From an uncultured Coriobacteriaceae bacterium (GTDB lineage: Bacteria > Actinomycetota > Coriobacteriia > Coriobacteriales > Coriobacteriaceae): a DNA stretch of 64,000 nt. Below are positions 17,771 through 27,157 of the stretch, in pieces (within the stretch, counting starts at the first letter, position 1; each line of letters opens with the position of its first letter). The stretch lies in contig CALUOP010000009.1 in NCBI GenBank assembly GCA_944322305.1, forward strand, positions 26,882 through 90,881. Direction: 5' to 3'. Position numbers and translations under genes: made by a program. The notes under the pieces are model-generated. The model saw nothing but the letters and a program-made list of their open reading frames with translations, was not told where the DNA came from and ran no database searches.

Positions 17771-17910
17771 GGCATCCTCCCTCTCTCGTCGTTTAACTAT
17801 GCCACATCGCAGAGCCGCTTGCATCCATGAAACGTACACATGTTCGAATTTCGTGTCCGCACGGAGATGTACGCTCGTCGCAGCGAGCCACTGCAGAGAG
17901 AAGGGGCAAG

Positions 17911-18363
17911 ATGGTCAGACACAGCTTGGCGGGCACCAACGGCATCCCCGCTCCGTCATCCCGCACGTACCTGCACGTGGTGGCCGAGGTTACCGAGGCT
18001 GGGAAAGAGCGTCCGCTCGAGATCATTTGGCCAGACGGACGGCGCTTCCGCGTAACGTCCTCGCGCGAGCTGCGCAGCTTCGGGCGGTGGGAGTTCGGCA
18101 CGCTCGTCGTGGCCTATGAGGTGACACTCAAGCGGCGGTGCGGCAGCGATGCGCGGCGCACGGTGTGGTGGGAGCGGGGACGGTGGTTCACGCAGGCGCG
18201 CCCCGGTCCGCAGGCGCGCCAAACCGCCAAGCGGCAGGCTCCGTCGCCTGGAAGGAGGGACGGCTATGAAGCAGGCAGCGCACCCGAGCGGAGTCCGCGC
18301 AAAAGCGGTGCGCCCCGGCCGTGCAGGCAGCCAGGGCGCACCATACGTCGCGCATGCGGTTAA
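17911..18363 (+). CDS. small conserved hypothetical protein (DUF6504-like)
   Basis: I do not recognise this 150-residue protein with certainty. Its middle, YLHVVAEVTEAGKERPLEII followed by WPDGRRF and later WWERGRWFTQARPG, resembles small proteins in which a beta-rich domain takes the form '...R P xx I xW x DG xx ...GRWF'. The last 60 residues are Arg/Pro-rich and not conserved-looking. AGAAGGGG lies close before the ATG. It converges on the GH1 gene with a 4-bp gap. The function is unknown. Confidence 0.5.
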   Translation: MVRHSLAGTNGIPAPSSRTYLHVVAEVTEAGKERPLEIIWPDGRRFRVTSSRELRSFGRWEFGTLVVAYEVTLKRRCGSDARRTVWWERGRWFTQARPGPQARQTAKRQAPSPGRRDGYEAGSAPERSPRKSGAPRPCRQPGRTIRRACG

Positions 18364-18367
18364 GGCG

Positions 18368-19729
18368 TTACGCCAAATCCTCTCCGTTGCTCTCAAACGC
18401 CTTCTTGAACCAGGCGAAGCTCTTCTTGGGATAGCGCGCCAGGTGCTTCTCGCCCTCGGCGTCGTAGTCAACGTACACGGCGCCGTAGCGCTTGACAATG
18501 GTGCCGCTGGACGCCGGAATGTCGATAAGCCCCCAGCCCAGGTAGCCCATCACCTGGACGCCGTCCTTCTCGACCGCGTCTTTCATGGCCTGGATGTGGT
18601 CGCGGTGATAGCTGATGCGGTAGTCGTCCTCGACCATGGTGCCGTCCGCGGGCAGCTCCTCGCGCCAGCCGATGCCGTTCTCGATCGGGAACGCCGGCAG
18701 CCCGCAGCGCTCGTAGATCTCGGAGAGCGAGCGGCGGAAGCCCGCCGGATCGATCTGCCAGCCCCACTCGTTGGCCTCGCAGTGCTCGTTTTTGACCATG
18801 CCGGCCTCGCCCAGGTGAACGGCAGGCGTGCCCTCGGGGATCTTGGCAGCCGACACGCAGTCCGAACGGTAATAGCTGAACGCGGCGAAGTCGTTTCTCA
18901 TGCGGGCGATGTCGGCCATCTCGGCGGCCGTCATCTCAAGCTCGATGCCCTGGCGGCGCAGATAGGCGGTGTAGTAGACCGGGTACGCTCCGCGCGCGGC
19001 GGTGTCGAGCACCACCCAGTCGCTGAACCGCTCGGCCTCGGTAGCAGCCAAGACGTCGGCCGGATCGCTCGTAGCCGGGTACACGGGCGTGAAGGCGCAC
19101 ATGACGCCGATCTTGCAGTCGGGGTAGTTCTCGTGCAGGTAGTTCACCACGCGCGCGTGCGCGACCATCACGTTGTGGGCGATCTGCAGGATCTTGGGCT
19201 CGTCGTTGCCCACAGGGTCGGCGGCGCCGGCGATGCGGCATGCGCCAGGGATGCCGTAAAGGTTCTGCTCGTTGAAGGTGATCCACCACTTGACCTTGGG
19301 CGCAAGCGCGTCGATCGCGACCTTGGCAAACTCCACGAACGCGTCCACCACATGCTTGGAGGCAAAGCCGTCGTACTCCTCAGCCAACGCCAACGGCATG
19401 TCGAAGTGATACAGGCACGCCATGGGCTCGATGCCTTGGGCGATAAGATCGTCGGCGAGCGCCTCGTAGTAAACGAGGCCCTCCTGGTTCACCCGCCCCT
19501 CGCCCTCGGGCATGATGCGCGACCACGAGGTCTGGAAGCGGTAGCAGTTCATGCCCATCTCGGCCATGAGCTCGTTGTCCTCATGAAAGCGATGGTAGCC
19601 GTCCACCGCCTCCTCCCACGCGCCCTCATAGTTCTCATACACGCTCGGGCCCTTGCCGCCCTCGTGCTGAGCCCCGTCGTACTGCATGCTGGAGACAGAG
19701 TTACCCCACAGGAACCCCTTCGGCAACAC
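18368..19729 (-). CDS. glycoside hydrolase family 1 (beta-glucosidase / 6-phospho-beta-glucosidase type)
   Basis: The 453-residue protein has the GH1 pattern: LPKGFLWGNSVSSMQYDGAQ at the N-terminus, ITFNEQNLY with the acid/base Glu, FPIENGIGW with the nucleophile Glu, and GYLGWGLIDIPASS near the end. Whether it prefers a phosphorylated substrate cannot be read from these motifs. No in-frame ATG suits the start; a GTG at 19729 is chosen because AAAGGAG lies 12 nt upstream and the conserved LPKGFLWG follows at once. An ATG in another frame (19740) is not compatible. No PTS gene adjoins it. Confidence 0.85.
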   Translation of the reverse strand: MLPKGFLWGNSVSSMQYDGAQHEGGKGPSVYENYEGAWEEAVDGYHRFHEDNELMAEMGMNCYRFQTSWSRIMPEGEGRVNQEGLVYYEALADDLIAQGIEPMACLYHFDMPLALAEEYDGFASKHVVDAFVEFAKVAIDALAPKVKWWITFNEQNLYGIPGACRIAGAADPVGNDEPKILQIAHNVMVAHARVVNYLHENYPDCKIGVMCAFTPVYPATSDPADVLAATEAERFSDWVVLDTAARGAYPVYYTAYLRRQGIELEMTAAEMADIARMRNDFAAFSYYRSDCVSAAKIPEGTPAVHLGEAGMVKNEHCEANEWGWQIDPAGFRRSLSEIYERCGLPAFPIENGIGWREELPADGTMVEDDYRISYHRDHIQAMKDAVEKDGVQVMGYLGWGLIDIPASSGTIVKRYGAVYVDYDAEGEKHLARYPKKSFAWFKKAFESNGEDLA

Positions 19730-19796
19730 GGACGCGACATGCTCCTTTCTCGTTGGCGCCCCGCAACCAGAGCGCGTTATATTCCGTTGAAAAGAT

Positions 19797-19810
19797 TGTA
19801 GCGCTTTAAT
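19797..19810. promoter_or_regulatory. possible cre-like or LacI-type operator in the GH1 promoter
   Basis: TTGTAGCGCTTTAA, centred on AGCGCT, lies about 70-80 bp upstream of the GH1 start and near a TATAAC -10-like hexamer on the minus strand. Read on the minus strand it agrees with most but not all positions of the catabolite-response consensus. It is weak evidence. Confidence 0.3.
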
Positions 19811-19942
19811 TTTACTTTCGTCACGCTCCGCCAATCTTCACCTCCCCGTTACGGGGCGTTAGCGCCCCTCGGCCGGCGGTGGCGGGCGCTACGCCGGCGG
19901 TGCGTGCTACGATGGGCTCAACCGAACCAAAGGGGTCTTGAC

Positions 19943-20500
19943 ATGAGAACCGTGCGCGTGGCGGCAGCCATCATCGTACAAGAGGAACGCGTGCTGGCCG
20001 CACAGCGCGGCTACGGCGAGTTCGCGGGCGGCTGGGAGTTCCCCGGCGGCAAGATCGAGCCCGGTGAGACGCCCGAAGGCGCCTGCGTGCGCGAGGCGCG
20101 CGAAGAGCTTGGCGTCGAGGTGTGCGACCTCGTACCGTTCCACACGGTAGAGCATGACTATCCGGATGCCGAGCACCCCTTCCACCTTACTATGCACTGC
20201 TTCCTGTGCCGCAAGGCCCCCGGGCCCCTTCGCGACTCCGAGCATGCAAGCCTGCGCTGGCTTGCCCCGCACGAGCTGACGTCCGTGGCGTGGCTTCCCG
20301 CCGATATAGAGCTGGTAGAGAAGCTCAAGATGCACTTGGAAACAGGAGACGCCGCGAAGCTGGCGAGCGAAACGGACAACGCGGCCGAGCAGGGCAGGGC
20401 CAAAGCAAGTGCCGCCCACGGATCCGGCAACCCAACTGGGGCCGACAGCCCCGCCGAGCCTGAATGTGCCGCCGAGCCTGAAAGCGAGGAGCGCCCATGA
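19943..20500 (+). CDS. Nudix hydrolase, MutT/8-oxo-dGTP diphosphatase type
   Basis: The 185-residue protein starts RTVRVAAAIIVQEERVLAAQ and has the complete Nudix box GKIEPGETPEGACVREAREE followed by LGV, preceded by GGWEFPGG as in MutT. MutT enzymes remove oxidised dGTP from the nucleotide pool. The final 55 residues are an Ala/Glu/Pro-rich tail of no recognised function. AAAGGGG lies 8 nt before the ATG. Its stop overlaps the start of the acyltransferase gene by ATGA, so translation is probably coupled. Confidence 0.85.
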   Translation: MRTVRVAAAIIVQEERVLAAQRGYGEFAGGWEFPGGKIEPGETPEGACVREAREELGVEVCDLVPFHTVEHDYPDAEHPFHLTMHCFLCRKAPGPLRDSEHASLRWLAPHELTSVAWLPADIELVEKLKMHLETGDAAKLASETDNAAEQGRAKASAAHGSGNPTGADSPAEPECAAEPESEERP

Positions 20501-23244
20501 CCTCGACCCAGCCCCGGTGCCTCGACACCAGCGCAAACAACACGCACCCCATCACGAATCCCGGCCGCATACCGCAACCGCACAGCACGGCCGACGACGG
20601 CGCAGAGACACACGTCAGCACAGAAGCGCACGCAAGAAGGGCGCGCCCCGCGCTCGAGCAGACCATGCCCCTGCCGAAGATGAAAGACCTGCCCGCGCAA
20701 GAGGGCCCGCGCCGCAGCGAGCGCGCCGCGCGCCCCGCAGGCGGACAGCCGCACCCGCGCGCAACGGCGCGGCGCGGGCAAGCCGCAGCGCGCAGGACGG
20801 CAGAGCATCCGACGCCGCGCCGGCAAGGTCCGGCGGGCGCCGGGCGCGCCGAGGCCGCCCAGCCGCAAGCGCCTTTGCGCGGCCGCAGGCAGCATGCCGT
20901 GCGCGGCGGCGCGGCGGCACACCCGCGCGACGCCGGAGCAGCGCCCCGCAGCGGCGCCGAAGCCAGCAGCCGCGCTGCCGGCCGCCCGCGCGCGACTCCA
21001 AGCAGCGCGGAGCGGCAGGCGTCCGTGCCGAGCCGCCCCGCGCCGGTCGAGCTGCGCCGGCGCCCGCATGCCAGCGCCGGCACCATGGTCAAGCGCCGCA
21101 GCCCCATCGCCCTTCTCCGCCGCCAGTGGCTTCAGCACGCCGTGGGGCGCATAGGCACGCCGGCCGCCCCGGGACGCATCCCTGCGCTCGACGGCCTGCG
21201 CGCGCTGGCCGTCATCGGCGTGGTTCTCTACCACGCGCGGCCGCAGATCCTTCCCGGCGGCTTTCTGAGCGTGACGCTCTTCTTCGTGATCACCGGCTTC
21301 CTCACCACCCGCAGCATCGAGCGCGAGCTCAGCCGCACGGGATCGTTCTCGTACCTCGGGTTCATCGGCAGGCGCCTGGCGCGTCTCGTGCCGCCCGTCC
21401 TGGTGCTTATCGCCCTTACGGCGCTGGGGACCTACCTGGTGGGCCCGAGCCTTTTGCCCAAGGTGCAGGCGGACGCGCTCCCCTCTGCGCTGTTTTACAG
21501 CAATTGGGCGAACATCCTGCGCGACGAGCCCTACTTCGCCGCCGCGGGCCTTCCCTCCCCCCTCACGCACCTGTGGTTTCTGGGCGTGACCATGCAGCTC
21601 TACCTTATATGGCCGCTTATGCTCATCGCCATTGCCCGCGGGCTCAGCACTCGCGAGCGCGCCGTCGGCTGCGTCGGTGGGCTCGCGCTTCTCTCCACCG
21701 CCGCGATGGCCGTGCTCTTCGATCCTGCGGGCAACACCGCGCGCGTCTATTACGGCACCGACACGCGCGCGGCCGAGCTGCTCGTGGGCGCCGGGCTCGC
21801 GCTGGCGCTGCCGCTCGTGCGCTCGTGGCGCCCCGACACCGCGCGCACCGCGCACCCGCGCCTTGCCAGGGCTGCCGCAGCTGCGCAGCGCATCGCGCTC
21901 GGCAGCGACTCGAGCACCTCTGTGGGCTGCGTGTGCCTGGTGATTCTCGGCGCGGCCTACATGCTCGCAAACGGCGAGAGCGCCCTGCTCTACCGGGGAG
22001 GCTTTCTGCTTGCCGCCCTGCTGTGCGCGCTGCTTGCGCTGTGCGTCCTGCAGCCCGAAAGCGGCCTGGCCGCCGTGCTTAGCTGGGCGCCCTTCACCTA
22101 CCTGGGAACGCGCTCGCTGTCCATCTACCTGGTGCATTACCCGCTGCTCACCCTCATGAACCCCGCCGCGAACACCACCGAGCTGCCCTGGTGGGGCACG
22201 GTTTTGCAGCTTGCCTGCGTGCTTGCGGCTGCCGAGGCGTTTTACCGTCTCGTCGAGAAGCCGAGCGTTTCGTGGGTTCGGCAGCTGGTGGGCAAAGAGG
22301 AGCGCACGGAGACCCCGCGCAAGGAGCGCACCTCAAACGCAAGGGCGACCGCGTGTCTGCGTGCCCTCGCCAAGATGCGCACACGCGGCGCGGGGCGCTA
22401 CGTGGCCGCAGACCAGGCTACCGGCGCCGAGGCTCCGGACGCGCAGGCAACCCAAGACGGCGAACCGGCGCGCAGCCCCTCTCCGCTTCTCGACCGCCTG
22501 CGCGCGTTTAGCTCGCTGCTGCCGCGCCCGCACTACCTGACGCTTGCCGCGGCTTTGAGCGCGTCGGCCGTGGTCACGCTCGCCTTCGTGCCGGTCAACT
22601 GGGAGGGCATCGCGCGCGAGCGCGCCGAGGCCCTCCGCCCCGAGCTCACCGCCGAGGCCGCGCCCACCTCCGACGCAAGCGGCCACGGCACCTCGGAAAC
22701 CGCAGGCCCCGTGGCCGAGAAGATCCCCGCCAACCTCCCGTGGGAGGCCTGGTCCTTTGACGAGGACGCAGGCACCTGCGACGCCAACGTGCTCATCGTC
22801 GGCGACTCCGTCACCGAAACCGCCCAAGACGCCCTGCAGGAAGCGCTGCCCTACGCCCGCGTCGACGCGGTGATCGGCCGGCAGTTCTACGGCAGCGAGG
22901 ACACCATCACCGCCGACGAGGCCGACTTCGACGCCGCGGCGGTTGTCGTGGCGCTGGGCGGCAACGGCACGATCAACTACGACGAGCAGGTGCAGGCCGT
23001 CATCGACGCCGCCGCAGGGCGGCCGCTCTACTTCGTCACCATCCGCTGCCCGCTTCCCCTGCAGGATCAGAACAACGCCAAGCTGCGCGCCTTCGCCGCC
23101 AGCAACGACAACGTGGGCATCATCGACTGGTACGGCGCGAGCGAGGGCCACAGCGAGTACCTGGAAGACGATGGGCAGCACCTCACCCCCACCGGCGTTG
23201 CGGCGTACACCGCGTTGATCCGGCAAGCGCTCTGCGGCCGGTAG
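20497..23244 (+). CDS. OatA-like membrane acyltransferase (acyltransferase-3) with C-terminal SGNH domain
   Basis: The 915-residue protein has three parts. Residues 1 to about 220 are Arg/Ala/Pro-rich and lack predicted structure. A multi-span acyltransferase-3 domain begins IPALDGLRALAVIGVVLYHA and includes SVTLFFVITGFLTTRSIE. The extracellular SGNH domain carries GDS at 769-771, GGNGTI, and the D/H pair in DDGQHLTPTG at 892-895. OatA proteins of this form O-acetylate peptidoglycan muramic acid and give lysozyme resistance. The start overlaps the Nudix stop; an internal ATG at 21085 is closer to the domain but lacks a Shine-Dalgarno. The long N-terminal tail is unusual. Confidence 0.85.
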   Translation: MTSTQPRCLDTSANNTHPITNPGRIPQPHSTADDGAETHVSTEAHARRARPALEQTMPLPKMKDLPAQEGPRRSERAARPAGGQPHPRATARRGQAAARRTAEHPTPRRQGPAGAGRAEAAQPQAPLRGRRQHAVRGGAAAHPRDAGAAPRSGAEASSRAAGRPRATPSSAERQASVPSRPAPVELRRRPHASAGTMVKRRSPIALLRRQWLQHAVGRIGTPAAPGRIPALDGLRALAVIGVVLYHARPQILPGGFLSVTLFFVITGFLTTRSIERELSRTGSFSYLGFIGRRLARLVPPVLVLIALTALGTYLVGPSLLPKVQADALPSALFYSNWANILRDEPYFAAAGLPSPLTHLWFLGVTMQLYLIWPLMLIAIARGLSTRERAVGCVGGLALLSTAAMAVLFDPAGNTARVYYGTDTRAAELLVGAGLALALPLVRSWRPDTARTAHPRLARAAAAAQRIALGSDSSTSVGCVCLVILGAAYMLANGESALLYRGGFLLAALLCALLALCVLQPESGLAAVLSWAPFTYLGTRSLSIYLVHYPLLTLMNPAANTTELPWWGTVLQLACVLAAAEAFYRLVEKPSVSWVRQLVGKEERTETPRKERTSNARATACLRALAKMRTRGAGRYVAADQATGAEAPDAQATQDGEPARSPSPLLDRLRAFSSLLPRPHYLTLAAALSASAVVTLAFVPVNWEGIARERAEALRPELTAEAAPTSDASGHGTSETAGPVAEKIPANLPWEAWSFDEDAGTCDANVLIVGDSVTETAQDALQEALPYARVDAVIGRQFYGSEDTITADEADFDAAAVVVALGGNGTINYDEQVQAVIDAAAGRPLYFVTIRCPLPLQDQNNAKLRAFAASNDNVGIIDWYGASEGHSEYLEDDGQHLTPTGVAAYTALIRQALCGR

Positions 23245-23356
23245 GCCTGCCGACGGCACAGCGCTAACAAGATCCGCGTGCAAAAACGCCGCCGCCGGCC
23301 TCCGCGCCACCCGCAGGGCCCGACGGCGCCCGCTGTTCTCGCCCGGCCGGCCGGGC

Positions 23357-25201
23357 CTACCGCCCGCGCTCGGTGCGCCAGCGGTTAAGGCAGGCGGCGA
23401 GCTCCTGCTTGCGCGGAAGCGCAAGGCCGCAGGCGGCGTACCCATGCGCGGAAAGCGCCTGCCACCCACGCTCGGCGAGCTCGGCATACAACGCATCGAC
23501 TGCCTCCGAAACCGTGCGCGAGCCGTCCAGCGCCCCGTCTTGGGCGAGCTTGCGCACCATCTGCGCCAGCGCCGCCACCTGCTCGGGATCCACCAGCTGC
23601 TCTACCAGCCGCACATCAGCAGAGCCCGTGCCCACGCTGAGCTCGTCAAGCCCCTGCGCGCGCACCTTCAACCGGGTGCCGCGCGCATCGTCGCGGCCGC
23701 GGCGCTTATCGCACGCACGGCGGCCGGAGGCACCGGCCACCCCGCCGACGCTGAGGACGAGGCGCTTGCCGCCCGCCGGCACGGCAAAGCCCGCCGCCCG
23801 CACCGGCAACGCAGCTCCGTGCGCGGCGCACACCTCCCGCACGCGGTCGGTAACGTCCAAGGCCTCGTAGCGGTCCATCTGAACCACCGTGTCGGCCGCC
23901 GGGAAAAACGCCCCGGAGCTTCCCACCACGATGACGCTGCTCACGCCGGCGCGCTCCCACAGGTCGCGCACGCGCTCGACAAAGGGCGTGATGGGCTCGT
24001 GGTCGGCAGCCACGACCTCTTCCATCAGCGCGTCGCGCACCATGAAGTTGGTGGCCGAAGTGTCCTCGTCTATGAGCAGCGTGCGGCAACCAGCCTCCAG
24101 GGCCTCCACAGCACCGGCCGCCTGCGAGGTCGAGCCGCTGGCGTCGGCGGTTGAGAAGCGCCGCGTGTCGCGCCCGTCGGGCAGGTTGTTGATGAACAGC
24201 GAGATGTCGGTGCCGCGCACCGGCCGCCCGTCCTCGGCGCGCAGCTTCACGGCTGCCGCGTCGGTCACCACGAGCTCGCGGCCGTCGCCCGCCACGTGGT
24301 TGTACACGCCCTCCTGCAGCGCCTTGAGCAGCGTGGACTTGCCGTGGTATCCCCCGCCCACGATGAGCGTGACGCCGCAGGGCACGCCCATGCCCGGGGT
24401 GGGTCCGCGATGCGGCAGGTCAAGCACAACGCGCAAGCGCTCGGGCGCGCGGAAGGGCTTGGCACCGGCGAGCGGGCGCGCCGAGACGCCGCTTTGGCGC
24501 GGGAGCACCGCGCCGTCCGCCACGAAGGCCACCAACCCGCGGCACGCCAGCTCCGCGCGAGCCGCCGCCTGGTCGTCCGCAAGGTCGGCCGCTTGGCGCG
24601 CCGCGGCCAGCGCTCCAGCGTCGGCCGCGAGCGCGCGGCAGACGCAGCGCGGCACGAGCTCGCACAGCATGCGCTCAAGCGCCGCGGCGTCAACCGTGCG
24701 GCCGTGCGCGGGAAACCCCGCCTCGAAGCGCAGCGTCACTCCACGCGGCCCCACCGTGCAAGCGCTGCGCGGCAGCACCTCCGGGCCAGGGCGGCTCGTG
24801 GCGACAAGGCCGCTTTTGCCCGAGCCACCCACCTTGAAGCTCACCTGCGCGGCCTCGCGGCAAAAACGGCGTATGAGCAGGTCTTCGAGCGCGCAGCGGC
24901 GCTCCGGCGTGGAAAAAAGCTCGGGCGGAAAGCTGGGGATCGAGCCGGCGCGAGCCCTGAGGTTCGCGCCGGGGCTCGCGCCCTGCCCGCCCTCCTCGCC
25001 AGGCAGCGCATCGGACGCGCCGCCCCGCGCCGGCACGAACACGCTCAGCTTGGAAGGCGCCGCAAACGGATCGCCCTGCACGTGGTCAACGGTGAGCGTA
25101 AAACCGTCAAGCCGGTAGCTGCCCCGCAGGCTCTTGAGCGCCGGATACCCGCGCCGATCCATGCCCGCCAGCATCCGCCTCAGGTCTTTCTCCGTCTTCA
25201 T
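23357..25201 (-). CDS. predicted ATPase of the ABC class (COG3044)
   Basis: The 614-residue protein begins KDLRRMLAGMDRRGYPALKS and continues GSYRLDGFTLTVDHVQGDPFA, both typical of this family. Walker A is GGGYHGKSTLLKAL and Walker B is TLLIDEDTSATNFMVRD. COG3044 proteins are cytosolic ATPases related to ABC ATPases but with no transporter; their role is not established. AAAGGGG lies 6-7 nt before the ATG. It is divergent from asnS with a 257-bp gap. Confidence 0.87.
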   Translation of the reverse strand: MKTEKDLRRMLAGMDRRGYPALKSLRGSYRLDGFTLTVDHVQGDPFAAPSKLSVFVPARGGASDALPGEEGGQGASPGANLRARAGSIPSFPPELFSTPERRCALEDLLIRRFCREAAQVSFKVGGSGKSGLVATSRPGPEVLPRSACTVGPRGVTLRFEAGFPAHGRTVDAAALERMLCELVPRCVCRALAADAGALAAARQAADLADDQAAARAELACRGLVAFVADGAVLPRQSGVSARPLAGAKPFRAPERLRVVLDLPHRGPTPGMGVPCGVTLIVGGGYHGKSTLLKALQEGVYNHVAGDGRELVVTDAAAVKLRAEDGRPVRGTDISLFINNLPDGRDTRRFSTADASGSTSQAAGAVEALEAGCRTLLIDEDTSATNFMVRDALMEEVVAADHEPITPFVERVRDLWERAGVSSVIVVGSSGAFFPAADTVVQMDRYEALDVTDRVREVCAAHGAALPVRAAGFAVPAGGKRLVLSVGGVAGASGRRACDKRRGRDDARGTRLKVRAQGLDELSVGTGSADVRLVEQLVDPEQVAALAQMVRKLAQDGALDGSRTVSEAVDALYAELAERGWQALSAHGYAACGLALPRKQELAACLNRWRTERGR

Positions 25202-25383
25202 GCGCGCCCCTTTCAGTTGCCTCAGCTCCCATTCTGCACAAAACGAGCCGCTTCCCGCCTTCCCGCAACGCGCGTGCACAAAAATGAGGTTTTTTCCACC
25301 TCCGCGTGCTTCTCCACCAGCCCCGAAGCGCCGCGCAGGCACCCAAGCGCTCCCAAGAAGGCGGTCGGTACCCGCGCGTCCTG

Positions 25384-25406
25384 CTATCATGGTGCACGTT
25401 CAATTT
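25384..25406 (+). promoter_or_regulatory. asnS -10 element and a GTTCAATTT motif
   Basis: A TATCAT hexamer (25384-25389) stands about 70 nt before the asnS start. It is followed at 25398-25406 by GTTCAATTT, the same 9-mer that forms the operator of the HTH-aminotransferase gene. One such AT-rich 9-mer in GC-rich DNA is suggestive, not proof, of shared control. Confidence 0.4.
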
Positions 25407-25458
25407 CGCTCAAAAGATGGGCGGGGCGCGCCGTGCCCGCCTGTGAAAGGACGCTTAG

Positions 25459-26862
<1,404 letters not shown>

Positions 26863-26889
26863 CCGCCGCGCCAAGCGCTGCTGCACCGC

Positions 26890-26921
26890 AAGCCCCGCGG
26901 GCCCCACGGCTCGCGGGGCTT
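26890..26921 (+). terminator. terminator hairpin after asnS
   Basis: The arms AAGCCCCGCG (26890-26899) and CGCGGGGCTT (26912-26921) form a 10-bp stem; only a short T/C tract follows. It lies 28 bp past the asnS stop. Confidence 0.65.
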
Positions 26922-27157
26922 TCTGCATCGCAGCCAAACCGCGGCGCCCGCCCGGTCCGCGCGGCGCGGGCGCTGCGCAGGCCCCCGCGCCGCTCCCCAA
27001 CACCCGACCGGCGCACGCCGCCACACACGCAAAACATCTTGCAAATTGTCAGGTTAACCACCCTTGTTGCGACCACGCCCCGCCAGCCAACGTGGTACAA
27101 AGAAACCATGTGCAAACAAGTTGTCCGCAACGCATCGCCGTTGGAAACGGAGGCACC

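Noticed and set aside
18266..18365. Start codon with a strong GGAAGGAGGG site
   Set aside because: The frame it opens continues antisense through the whole GH1 gene without any family similarity, so the site is taken as chance.
19549..19740. ATG just after AAAGGAG as the GH1 start
   Set aside because: It is in a different frame from the GH1 protein; a frameshift is not needed because a GTG fits the conserved N-terminus.
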